Part shown: positions 1 through 6,574 of the stretch, in pieces
Layout: each line of letters begins with the position of its first letter
How positions within the stretch are numbered: the stretch's first letter is position 1
Assembly (NCBI GenBank): GCA_947644185.1
Contig: CANRZC010000096.1
Location: 1-8,316, forward strand
Reading direction: 5' to 3'
DNA: 8,316 bases
Origin: an uncultured Acetatifactor sp.
Lineage (GTDB): Bacteria > Bacillota > Clostridia > Lachnospirales > Lachnospiraceae
Translations under genes and position numbers: made by a program
Notes under the pieces: model-generated
What the model saw: the letters and a program-made list of their open reading frames with translations, nothing else
What the model was told of the DNA's origin: nothing
Database searches by the model: none

Positions 1-1389
1 GATGAGCTGTTGCTCCAGGCCAGAAAGAATGTGGTGGCCCAGAACACAGAGCTGGTGTTCATGAAAGCAGACGTGACTGTAGTGGGAGAGCAGGTCCTCT
101 GGGGGGAAGTGGACCGGGAAGAAGAAGTGGCTTTGCGAATGGAGGAAGCCCTTCGGGCCAACATTCAGGAGACACTGCACCGTTCCTACACCCTGAAGGT
201 AGATGAGTATACAGTCAATCTGTCCAGCATGGGGGATGTACAGACACTTCTTCAGGCTGCTATTGACAAATACGGCAATCAGGGGAAGTTTACTATCGAG
301 CTAAAAAATGATGACAACAGAGAATTTGGTGTATTGACTGCAAATGTGGTGGCTGCTGCCCAGGAAGATGAAAGCTGGCACACCTATACAGAGGCTGGTG
401 TCCAGACGCTGATATCCAGTATCAAGGGACAGCAGGCCACAGAGCAGGAGAAGGATTTTAAGGACTATGAGCTGGGAATCCAGAATATGTCCTTTGTGGA
501 TGATGTGGAAATCGTAGAGTCCTATCTTCCAGAGAATCAGTTGACAGAGCTAGAGCAGGCTATCAACCTGGTTATCATGGAGCAGGAGACCCCCAGCGTG
601 TATGAGGTGGTAGGGGGGGATACCCTGTCTGAGATTGCCATTAAGGTAAATATTCCCATGGACACCATTGTGGAGATGAACGACAGCTTAGAGGATGTGA
701 ACGCTACCCTGCAGATAGGGCAAGAACTGCTGATCACTGTGCCAGAGCCGGAGTTGTCCGTGGCCAGAGTGGAGGAGGAATACTACGAGGAAAGCTACAA
801 TGCAGATATCATCTATATTGAAAATGATAACTGGTATACCAATCAGACTTTGGTCCATCAGCTTCCGTCAGCGGGCTTCCGCAAAGTGGTGGCAGATGTA
901 ACCTATCGAAATGACAAGGAAGTAGGACGGGAAATCCTCAAGCAGGAAATTGTCATGGAGGCTGTGCCGAAGATCGTGGAGCGGGGGACAAAGATACCAC
1001 CCATTTATGTCAGACCTATTTCAGGAGGCGTCCAGACCTCCAGCTTCGGAAGGAGAAGAGCGCCTACCAAGGGCGCCAGCTCTTACCATAAGGGAGTGGA
1101 CTGGGCTACACCTACTGGCACTCCGGTCTACGCCTCATGTGGCGGCACTGTAGTAAAGGCCGGCTGGGGAAGCGGCTACGGCTACGTAGTCTATATTAAC
1201 CACGAGGATGGCAGACAGACCAGATATGGACATCTGAGCAAAGTTTTGGTCAGCGCAGGGCAGACTGTGAAGCAGGGAGACAGAATCGCGCTCAGTGGAA
1301 ATACCGGTGTCAGCACAGGGCCCCATTTGCACTTTGAAATATTGATAAATGGCACACAGGTGAACCCTTTGGATTATTTGGACAGATGA
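1..1389 (+). CDS. Secreted LysM-G5-M23 family murein endopeptidase (5' partial)
   Basis: The frame is open to the first base, so the N-terminus, including any signal peptide, lies upstream. Counting codons from base 1, about 200 residues without a recognised domain are followed by a LysM domain (about 201-246, starting YEVVGGDTLSEIA), a G5 domain (about 251-330, ending in the typical VPKIVERGTK) and a C-terminal peptidase M23 (LytM) domain (about 345-459). The zinc and catalytic residues are all visible: H363 and D367 in HKGVD, H411 in RYGHL, and H442/H444 in HLHF. LysM binds peptidoglycan, G5 is an extracellular adhesion or carbohydrate-binding fold, and M23 is a metallopeptidase that cuts peptide cross-bridges. 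The protein probably acts outside the membrane in wall remodelling or daughter-cell separation. A complete active site argues for an enzyme rather than an EnvC/NlpD-like inactive activator. No terminator follows, but a promoter lies in the gap before murA. Family assignment is secure; the cleaved bond is unknown. Confidence 0.93.
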   Translation, partial: DELLLQARKNVVAQNTELVFMKADVTVVGEQVLWGEVDREEEVALRMEEALRANIQETLHRSYTLKVDEYTVNLSSMGDVQTLLQAAIDKYGNQGKFTIELKNDDNREFGVLTANVVAAAQEDESWHTYTEAGVQTLISSIKGQQATEQEKDFKDYELGIQNMSFVDDVEIVESYLPENQLTELEQAINLVIMEQETPSVYEVVGGDTLSEIAIKVNIPMDTIVEMNDSLEDVNATLQIGQELLITVPEPELSVARVEEEYYEESYNADIIYIENDNWYTNQTLVHQLPSAGFRKVVADVTYRNDKEVGREILKQEIVMEAVPKIVERGTKIPPIYVRPISGGVQTSSFGRRRAPTKGASSYHKGVDWATPTGTPVYASCGGTVVKAGWGSGYGYVVYINHEDGRQTRYGHLSKVLVSAGQTVKQGDRIALSGNTGVSTGPHLHFEILINGTQVNPLDYLDR

Positions 1390-1405
1390 CGGAAAGTATG
1401 TTCGA

Positions 1406-1434
1406 TTTACAAACGAGGGAAAATGTGGTAAGAT
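1406..1434 (+). promoter_or_regulatory. Sigma-A-type promoter for murA
   Basis: A -35 box TTTACA (1406-1411) and a -10 box TAAGAT (1429-1434) are separated by exactly 17 bases, with TGTGG immediately before the -10. The site lies about 80 bases upstream of the murA start, in the gap after the peptidase gene. It suggests murA has its own transcript even if readthrough also occurs. The layout closely resembles the promoter at 8196-8224. Confidence 0.7.
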
Positions 1435-1513
1435 AGACTGCATGTGAAAAGTCATGGCTGTATGAAAACATATGGCGTGATAAATACTATGACCCTAAGT
1501 AGAGGAAAAGCAA

Positions 1514-2809
1514 ATGGAACAATATATAATCAAAGGCGGGAATCCGCTGGTAGGGGATGTGGAGATAGCAGGTGCGAAGAATGCGGCGCTCCCTATCTTT
1601 GCCGCAGCCGCTATGACGGATGAGACCGTGTATATAGATAATATCCCTGATGTGCGGGATATGGATGTAATGTTGGAAGCAATGGTTAGCATTGGCGCCA
1701 TAGTAAAGCGCATCAACCGGCATAGAGTTCTCATCAATGCAGGCCATATTCACAACTTGACCGTAGAGCATGAGGGATGTAAGAAAATCAGAGGTTCGTA
1801 TTATCTTTTAGGAGCATTTTTAGGAAAGTATAAGCGTGCAGAGGTGGTTCTGCCGGGAGGCTGTGACATTGGCAGCCGTGCCGTGGATCAGCACATCAAG
1901 GGCTTTCGAGCCCTGGGTGCCGAGGTGATCATAGAGCATGGCCTGATTAAGGCAAAGGCAGAACATTTGCGTGGCAGTCATATCTATATGGATAAGGTCA
2001 GTGTAGGCGCTACCATCAATGTGATGATGGCCGCCACCATGGCAGAGGGAACGACCATTATCGAGAACTGTGCAAAGGAGCCACATGTGGTGGATGTGGC
2101 CAATTTCTTAAGCAGCTGTGGTGCCAATATCAAGGGAGCTGGAACAGATGTGATTAAAATCCGCGGTGTGGAAAAGCTCCATGGTACAGATTATACCATC
2201 ATTCCCGATCAGATAGAGGCGGGAACTTATATGTTTGCAGCAGCAGCCACAAAGGGGGATGTAACTGTAAAGAATGTGATTCCGAAGCATTTGGAATCCA
2301 TTACAGCGAAGCTTTTGGAGATAGGCTGTGAGGTGGAGGAGGCGGATGACTGTATCCGGGTAGTGGCTTCTAAGCCCTTGGCCCATACACAGGTAAGGAC
2401 TTTGCCCTATCCTGGTTTCCCCACAGATATGCAGCCCCAGATTACGGTTGCGCTAGCCCTTGCCAGAGGTACCAGTATTGTCACAGAGAGTGTATTTGAA
2501 AATCGATTCAAATATGTGGATGAACTGGTGCGGATGGGGGCTGATGTGAAAGTAGAAGGCGGAGACACAGCCATTATCGACGGTGTGGATCGGTATACGG
2601 GAGCCAGTATTACAGTGCCAGATCTGCGAGGAGGAGCTGCGCTAGTGATTGCCGCTTTGGCCGCGGAGGGCTTCAGCACCGTTGACGATATTAAATATAT
2701 TGCGAGAGGCTATGAGGATTTCCATATAAAACTGCAAAATCTGGGGGCCCAGATTGAGCTGGTAGAGACAGACAAGGATGTCCAGAGATTCAAGCTGAAG
2801 GTAGGGTAA
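1514..2809 (+). CDS. murA: UDP-N-acetylglucosamine 1-carboxyvinyltransferase (MurA)
   Basis: MurA transfers enolpyruvate from phosphoenolpyruvate to UDP-GlcNAc, the first committed cytoplasmic step of peptidoglycan synthesis. The 431-residue length is normal for this two-domain EPSP-synthase-fold family. Visible hallmarks are K22-N23 in the N-terminal VEIAGAKNAALPI, the fosfomycin-reactive Cys117 in LPGGCDIGSRAVDQHI, the catalytic D305 in YPGFPTDMQPQ, R372 in DLRGGAALV and R398 in IARGYED. Because Cys117 is present, and not the Asp of naturally fosfomycin-resistant homologues, the enzyme should be fosfomycin-sensitive at the target level. The ATG is preceded by AGAGGA with a 7-base gap. Its own promoter and a strong downstream terminator make it look monocistronic. 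Low-GC Gram-positives often carry two paralogues (murAA and murAB/murZ), and which one this is cannot be decided from the window. Confidence 0.97.
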   Translation: MEQYIIKGGNPLVGDVEIAGAKNAALPIFAAAAMTDETVYIDNIPDVRDMDVMLEAMVSIGAIVKRINRHRVLINAGHIHNLTVEHEGCKKIRGSYYLLGAFLGKYKRAEVVLPGGCDIGSRAVDQHIKGFRALGAEVIIEHGLIKAKAEHLRGSHIYMDKVSVGATINVMMAATMAEGTTIIENCAKEPHVVDVANFLSSCGANIKGAGTDVIKIRGVEKLHGTDYTIIPDQIEAGTYMFAAAATKGDVTVKNVIPKHLESITAKLLEIGCEVEEADDCIRVVASKPLAHTQVRTLPYPGFPTDMQPQITVALALARGTSIVTESVFENRFKYVDELVRMGADVKVEGGDTAIIDGVDRYTGASITVPDLRGGAALVIAALAAEGFSTVDDIKYIARGYEDFHIKLQNLGAQIELVETDKDVQRFKLKVG

Positions 2810-2875
2810 GCGCAGGGGATGGGCCCTGGGAGCTGTATTTTTATATTATAGGAAAGTTCTACGCAAAAGTAACAC

Positions 2876-2907
2876 CGGCAAAGTTGCGAAGCAACTTTTA
2901 AGTGCCG
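2876..2907 (+). other. GAA-loop hairpin that can compete with the murA terminator
   Basis: AAGTTGC (2881-2887) pairs perfectly with GCAACTT (2891-2897) around a GAA triloop. The stem can be extended by CGGCA (2876-2880) pairing with TGCCG (2903-2907) across a five-base bulge. Those last bases also belong to the 5' arm of the terminator at 2900-2923, so the extended hairpin and the terminator are mutually exclusive. The geometry resembles an antiterminator, but it may simply be a tandem hairpin. No ligand-binding or protein-binding motif is recognised. Confidence 0.5.
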
Positions 2908-2927
2908 CTCTCTTGCGGCACTTTTTT
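2900..2927 (+). terminator. Rho-independent terminator after murA
   Basis: A perfect nine-base-pair stem, AAGTGCCGC (2900-2908) with GCGGCACTT (2915-2923), closes a six-base TCTCTT loop and runs into a tract of six T (2922-2927). It lies 90 bases after the murA stop and separates the wall genes from the downstream operon. Confidence 0.88.
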
Positions 2928-2934
2928 ATGCACA

Positions 2935-2977
2935 GGCCCGCACAAAGGTAATATGCCGCTTAGGCGGCGTGCGGGCC
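2935..2977 (+). repeat. GC-rich bulged inverted repeat, unidentified
   Basis: GGCCCGCAC (2935-2943) is the exact reverse complement of GTGCGGGCC (2969-2977). Nested inside and stacked directly on its 3' arm is a second stem, GCCGC (2955-2959) with GCGGC (2964-2968), around a TTAG loop. The result is a 14-pair hairpin with a single 11-base bulge on the 5' side (2944-2954). No T-tract follows, so it is not a standard terminator. It could be a structured leader element for the downstream lipoprotein operon, an RNA-processing site or a copy of a dispersed palindromic repeat. I do not recognise it as a named riboswitch. Confidence 0.6.
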
Positions 2978-2984
2978 GCGCGGC

Positions 2985-3013
2985 GAGTAGTGGAGAAGGG
3001 CATTCCCCTACTC
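2985..3013 (+). repeat. Second bulged hairpin upstream of the lipoprotein gene
   Basis: GAGTAG (2985-2990) pairs with CTACTC (3008-3013). Inside, GGG (2998-3000) can pair with CCC (3005-3007) around a CATT loop, leaving a seven-base bulge on the 5' side. Its layout repeats the long-5'-bulge design of the hairpin immediately upstream. The rest of the 2810-3085 gap contains no gene I can support and no convincing promoter. Confidence 0.4.
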
Positions 3014-3069
3014 AATTAGAGAGGATAGGAAGGGTCTTGTCATGGGTTGATAAGGCCTTTTTGGCAAAG

Positions 3070-3077
3070 AGAGGTGG
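3070..3077 (+). promoter_or_regulatory. Ribosome binding site deciding the lipoprotein start
   Basis: AGAGGTGG ends eight bases before the ATG at 3086. This favours that start over an in-frame TTG at 3047, whose nearest purine-rich stretch is about 13 bases away. Confidence 0.65.
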
Positions 3078-3085
3078 TGAAATCT

Positions 3086-4129
3086 ATGCGGTGCAGTATA
3101 CGACGATGCCTTATGCCGATGATGCTATTGCCATTGCTCATAAGCGGATGCGGTGGTCCAGCTGTGCCGGAAGAGGCGTCCATAGGGAATGCGCTGTCCA
3201 ATTCCTCTGATGTGGCAAAAGAGGATACTTCCCAGGTGGTGGTGGAGAATCAAGAGTATGATGCAGCGCCAAAGCCATCCAGCGCTTCCACAGAGGAAAA
3301 GCCGGAGGAATTTACCCCATATCAGGCGCCGGAGTTTGCAGACTCTGCCTACCATGCCGAGCATGCCCAGGGAAATGGACAGGTGAAGCTGGATCTGGAG
3401 CACACGGATGAGGGCTACATAGGCGTCTCAGGAGAGTCCAACACCCGCATCAAGCTCCAGGTATTTATAGGAGAGACGGAATATCGGTATAATGTGCCCT
3501 CAGACGGAACGCCAGTGATATTTCCCCTTCAGGAGGGAGATGGCACTTATACCATCAAGGCTCTGGAGAATGTGGAGTCCACAAAGTACAGACCTCTTTT
3601 TTCCATAGACTGTGAAGTGACATTGAAGGATGAATTTCAGCCATTTTTACGGCCCAGTGCCTATGTGGATTATAACCAGGACTCGGAATGTGTCAAATTG
3701 GCTGCCCAGTTAGCCTCCCAGGAGGAGACTGCCCTTGGGGTGGTGGGGGCTGTTTTTGACTATGTATGTGACAATATCGTCTATGACAGGGAAAAGGCGG
3801 AAGCGGTGCAGAAGACCACAGGCTATATGCCAGTGCTGGATGATACGCTGCGGATGGGAAAGGGTATTTGCTTTGACTATGCTTCTCTGGTAGCAGGCAT
3901 GCTGCGCAGTCAGGGGATTCCCACAAAGATGGTCTTTGGGGATGTGTCGCCGGATGATATCTACCATGCCTGGAACATGTTCTATACAGAGGAGACCGGC
4001 TGGGTGACTGTGAAGTACGAGGTGAAGGCAGGCAGCTGGAACCGATTGGATCTGACTTTTTCAGCCAATGGTGCGGATACCTCCTTTATTGGAGATGGCG
4101 GGAACTATCTGGATGAACTATATTATTAA
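3086..4129 (+). CDS. Transglutaminase-like domain lipoprotein
   Basis: This is a 347-residue protein using the ATG at 3086. It opens with a lipoprotein signal peptide: RR and a hydrophobic stretch, then the lipobox LISGC, with C22 as the lipidated residue followed by GG. An acidic, Ser/Pro/Glu-rich linker and a probable beta-rich domain (about 85-185) precede a C-terminal transglutaminase-like domain (about 200-335). The papain-type triad is visible as C262 in GKGICFDYA, H294 in YHAWN and D322 in RLDLTF. Such domains act as cysteine proteases or transpeptidases, or bind substrates, at the cell surface; the substrate here is unknown. The gene lies 52 bases before the platform gene with no terminator between, so it may be co-transcribed with the pilus-like genes. 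A longer form from a TTG at 3047 is possible but less likely. Fold and surface location are well supported; the role is not. Confidence 0.88.
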   Translation: MRCSIRRCLMPMMLLPLLISGCGGPAVPEEASIGNALSNSSDVAKEDTSQVVVENQEYDAAPKPSSASTEEKPEEFTPYQAPEFADSAYHAEHAQGNGQVKLDLEHTDEGYIGVSGESNTRIKLQVFIGETEYRYNVPSDGTPVIFPLQEGDGTYTIKALENVESTKYRPLFSIDCEVTLKDEFQPFLRPSAYVDYNQDSECVKLAAQLASQEETALGVVGAVFDYVCDNIVYDREKAEAVQKTTGYMPVLDDTLRMGKGICFDYASLVAGMLRSQGIPTKMVFGDVSPDDIYHAWNMFYTEETGWVTVKYEVKAGSWNRLDLTFSANGADTSFIGDGGNYLDELYY

Positions 4130-4181
4130 AAAGGGAACGGAATGAAGAATTGGCAGGGACCAAGATAGAAGGAGGGGCATT

Positions 4182-5225
4182 ATGAGGCGTGGGAAGCTGG
4201 ACAGTCTGGGGGTCAGCGCGTTCTGCGAGAGCATGGCAATGATGGTGCAGTCCGGAATCCAAATGGACGAAGCTGTGGCTTTGCTTCGATCCAGCAGTGG
4301 ACACACAGGTCCTTTGGAAGATGGACTGGTAATCATGCAGGCGGAGACAGAAGCTGGGAAGGGGCTGGCTGTGGCCATGGAGGCTACGGGCATTTTCCCG
4401 GAATATGCCATACACATGGTTTCGGCAGGGGAGAGTGCCGGACGGCTGGAGGATGTGCTATTCCAGCTGGCACGGTACTATGAGGATCAGAAGAATATTC
4501 GAAATAAACTGAAAAATGCAGTGATTTATCCGGTGGCTATGCTGGGTATCACCATTATTGTATTGATTATTATGTTGGCCATGGTACTGCCAGCCTTTAC
4601 AGATGTGTATAACAGCTTAACCGGAAGCCTGACGGCATCCTCCTATGCATATGTAAATTGGGCTTATATGCTGTGCTGGGTAGCATTGATTGTCATGCTG
4701 GTATTGGCAGTGACACTTGTCTTAGGGTTTGTATTGTGGAACAGTAAAAAACGAAATATCGTAGAAAGTATTCTACATAAATTTTCGTTTAGTGGGTCCA
4801 TTCTGGAAAGCTTTGGAATGTTTCGCTTTACGGCGGCGCTGTCAACATTCCTTGCCAGCGGACAGATGCAGGATATTGCTGTGACAGAGAGCCGAAAGAT
4901 GACATCCTGTAAGCCTGTGGAGGAGAAAGTAGAACGCTGCCAGGGCCGTATGGGAGAGGGGCACGGAATAGCTCAGGCTGCCTATGACGAAGGACTTTTT
5001 GAGCCTGTTTATGGGAGAATGCTTCTGGCCGGAGAGCGCAGTGGCAGTTTGGAGGCTGTGCTGCGTAAGCTTACGGGATTGCTGGCAGATCATTGTACTG
5101 AGCTGGTGGATCGACTGGTAGGCATTGTGGATCCGCTGCTTTCCGGTGTCTTGATGGTAGCGGTGGGACTATCTTTGCTGAGTGTCATGCTGCCTCTCAT
5201 CGGCATGATGAATTCCATCGGATAG
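4182..5225 (+). CDS. Type IV pilus/type II secretion platform protein (GspF/PilC family)
   Basis: This is a 347-residue polytopic membrane protein with the duplicated T2SF architecture. The first cytoplasmic repeat (about 10-115) contains the signature AGESAGRLEDVL (82-93). Two membrane segments follow (about 117-137 and 160-185), then a second repeat with AGERSGSLEAVL (283-294) and a C-terminal membrane segment (about 315-340). Proteins of this family form the inner-membrane base on which the cytoplasmic ATPase acts to extrude or retract pilin subunits. The length is below the roughly 400 residues of proteobacterial PilC/GspF and nearer to ComGB of Gram-positive competence pili. The ATG is preceded by AAGGAGG with a six-base gap. 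The four small membrane genes and the PilT-type ATPase downstream support the assignment. Whether it serves a pilus, a pseudopilus or DNA uptake cannot be told from sequence alone. Confidence 0.9.
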   Translation: MRRGKLDSLGVSAFCESMAMMVQSGIQMDEAVALLRSSSGHTGPLEDGLVIMQAETEAGKGLAVAMEATGIFPEYAIHMVSAGESAGRLEDVLFQLARYYEDQKNIRNKLKNAVIYPVAMLGITIIVLIIMLAMVLPAFTDVYNSLTGSLTASSYAYVNWAYMLCWVALIVMLVLAVTLVLGFVLWNSKKRNIVESILHKFSFSGSILESFGMFRFTAALSTFLASGQMQDIAVTESRKMTSCKPVEEKVERCQGRMGEGHGIAQAAYDEGLFEPVYGRMLLAGERSGSLEAVLRKLTGLLADHCTELVDRLVGIVDPLLSGVLMVAVGLSLLSVMLPLIGMMNSIG

Positions 5226-5256
5226 TCTGGTACATAGGCTGAGGGAGGTAAGGCAG

Positions 5257-5574
5257 ATGTATGTGGATAAAAAGAGAAAGAAATGGCCTGCTTTGGTACT
5301 TGCTGTGGCTGTGGCTCTCATAGCTGTCTGTGTGTGGCATTTTGTGCTGCCTACCTCAGGCAGGAATATGGATGAGGAGAGTGTCAAGGCCATGAAAGCT
5401 GCCATAGAGCGCTGCGCACTGCAGTGCTATGTGGTGGAGGGGGCCTATCCCCCCAGCTTGGATTATCTGAAGGAGAATTATGGCCTTCAGATGAATGAAA
5501 AGGAATTCTATGTGAGCTATGATATTTTTGCATCCAATATACCACCTGCGGTGAGGGTGATTAGCAGGGACTAA
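5257..5574 (+). CDS. Small single-pass membrane protein, pseudopilin-like layout
   Basis: A 105-residue protein starts with a basic cytoplasmic tail (KKRKK) and one hydrophobic segment (about 11-31), followed by a polar extracellular part. Residues 48-76 form a probable helix leading into EGAYPPSLDYLKENYGL. This resembles the helix followed by a YP-x-SL-x-x-L segment seen in GspG/PilE-type pseudopilins. However, there is no Gly-Phe-x-x-x-Glu cleavage motif before the hydrophobic segment, so it may be an uncleaved accessory component. C53 and C57 are the only extracellular cysteines and are spaced as i and i+4 on the predicted helix. The start has GGGAGG eight bases upstream. The gene sits 31 bases after the platform gene in an apparent operon. 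I do not recognise a named family; the pilus association rests on context and the YPPSL resemblance. Confidence 0.8.
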   Translation: MYVDKKRKKWPALVLAVAVALIAVCVWHFVLPTSGRNMDEESVKAMKAAIERCALQCYVVEGAYPPSLDYLKENYGLQMNEKEFYVSYDIFASNIPPAVRVISRD

Positions 5575-5583
5575 CTTATAGAG

Positions 5584-5588
5584 GGAGG
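5584..5588 (+). promoter_or_regulatory. Ribosome binding site deciding the GTG start at 5597
   Basis: GGAGG sits exactly eight bases before the GTG at 5597. The longer in-frame reading begins with a GTG at 5588 that overlaps this site, so translation from there is unlikely. Confidence 0.65.
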
Positions 5589-5596
5589 TGTGGCCT

Positions 5597-6073
5597 GTGA
5601 AGCGAGATGGCGGTTTGTCTGGCATCTATACAATGGCAGTGGCTGGAATTTTTCTGGCTGGATTTTTCCTGATGGTCATTTTCGGCGCACAGACCTATGG
5701 AAGTATTGTTGCAGAGCAAACTGAAAACAACCAGGAGAGGGCCTTGCTTTCCTATATTTCTACTTGTGTGCGGATGAACGACACAGAAGGCGCGGTGTCC
5801 ATAGCAAAAGAGGCAGGAGAGCCGGTTTTGGTCATTGGAGACGGCGAAAGCGGATATGCACTGCGAATTTATCGCTATGGGGACTGCCTTGTGGAGGACT
5901 ACGGACAGGTGGACGGGGAATTATCCCCGGATATGGCACAAGTCATTGGGGAGACCAGTATATTCCAAGTGGAAGAGCTGGGAAATGATATCTATGCTGT
6001 GACCACAGATGCAGGAAGAGTGCTGTTTGGCTTAAGGAGCAAGGCGGAGAAGGAGGTGGCCGCAGATGATTGA
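5597..6073 (+). CDS. Single-pass membrane protein of pilus-like cluster (possibly DUF4860)
   Basis: This is a 158-residue protein read from a GTG at 5597. It has a short basic N-terminus (MKRDGG), one long hydrophobic segment (about 11-31, GIYTMAVAGIFLAGFFLMVI) and an extracellular domain. The juxtamembrane stretch AEQTENNQERALLSYISTCVRMND (described by residues 39-62) looks helical, as in a pilin stem, and the remainder alternates short strands. There is no canonical prepilin cleavage site. I tentatively associate it with the DUF4860 group of Clostridia proteins found beside GspF-type genes; this is from memory and unchecked. Its last eight bases overlap the next gene, which implies translational coupling and a fixed stoichiometry. 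The function is unknown; by context it is a minor subunit or assembly factor of the same apparatus. Confidence 0.8.
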   Translation: MKRDGGLSGIYTMAVAGIFLAGFFLMVIFGAQTYGSIVAEQTENNQERALLSYISTCVRMNDTEGAVSIAKEAGEPVLVIGDGESGYALRIYRYGDCLVEDYGQVDGELSPDMAQVIGETSIFQVEELGNDIYAVTTDAGRVLFGLRSKAEKEVAADD

Positions 6074-6548
6074 GGATAGCGGCAGATCCGGAGAGAGAAA
6101 GGCAGGGCGCAGAAAAACAGCATTCTACATAGAAGCCCTGATTCTGGTGGCCTTGTTTGCTGTGGTAATTCTGGTGCTGACAAAGCTGTTTGCCTGGTCA
6201 GGACAAAAGAGTCGGGATGCGGCGCTTTTGACCAGTGCAGTACACCTGGCAGAGAATGGAGCAGAGGCTGTGATGGCTTCCGGCAGTCTAGAGGAAGTAC
6301 GGGCCCTGCTGGAAGAAAATGGGAATGGGGAATTCACTGCCAGTGACAGTGGTGAGAGCATCCTCCGAGTGCAGTATGACGACGACGGGAATCCGGTATC
6401 AGAGGGGACGATATGGATGGATATTCAGTGGATACCAGATGATTCCGTGGAAGAGGGCCTTGTAAAAGCCATTATCCTGGTATATGGAAGGGGGAGGACA
6501 GAACCTGTCTATACCCTGGAGACGAAGGTATTTATAGGAGTGGATTAA
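6066..6548 (+). CDS. Pseudopilin-like single-pass membrane protein
   Basis: This is a 160-residue protein with a hydrophilic basic leader (residues 1-18, ending RRKT), then AFYIEALILVALFAVVILVLTK (19-40 region), a helix (about 45-85) and an acidic C-terminal domain with probable strands. A short charged leader, then an aromatic residue, then Glu23 at the start of the hydrophobic segment, is the layout of type IV prepilins. The spacing and the -1 residue differ from the G-F-x-x-x-E consensus: Glu falls at +4 if cut after A19 and at +5 if cut after T18. It is the best pseudopilin candidate in the cluster. Translation starts inside the preceding gene, with AGGAGG at 6051-6056 nine bases upstream of the ATG. 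No named family is recognised with certainty; a minor pilin role is inferred. Confidence 0.8.
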   Translation: MIEDSGRSGERKAGRRKTAFYIEALILVALFAVVILVLTKLFAWSGQKSRDAALLTSAVHLAENGAEAVMASGSLEEVRALLEENGNGEFTASDSGESILRVQYDDDGNPVSEGTIWMDIQWIPDDSVEEGLVKAIILVYGRGRTEPVYTLETKVFIGVD

Positions 6549-6574
6549 GGAAAAATAAAAAAGGACGGCAAGCT

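Noticed and set aside
1135..1455. Antisense frame over the end of the M23 gene and the murA promoter
   Set aside because: It is antisense to a conserved catalytic domain, with no family resemblance and no ribosome binding site supporting it.
3047..3085. TTG start giving a 360-residue lipoprotein precursor
   Set aside because: Poor ribosome binding site spacing, and the extension places FWQRE before the signal peptide; the ATG at 3086 has AGAGGTGG at the ideal distance.
2902..3210. An open reading frame of about 102 codons across the terminator and hairpins
   Set aside because: It begins inside the terminator stem, overlaps the lipoprotein gene in another frame and encodes an Arg/Gly/Cys-rich sequence unlike a real protein.
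5764..5988. An internal same-strand frame of 74 codons
   Set aside because: It lies wholly inside the 158-residue membrane protein gene, has no ribosome binding site and is a composition shadow.
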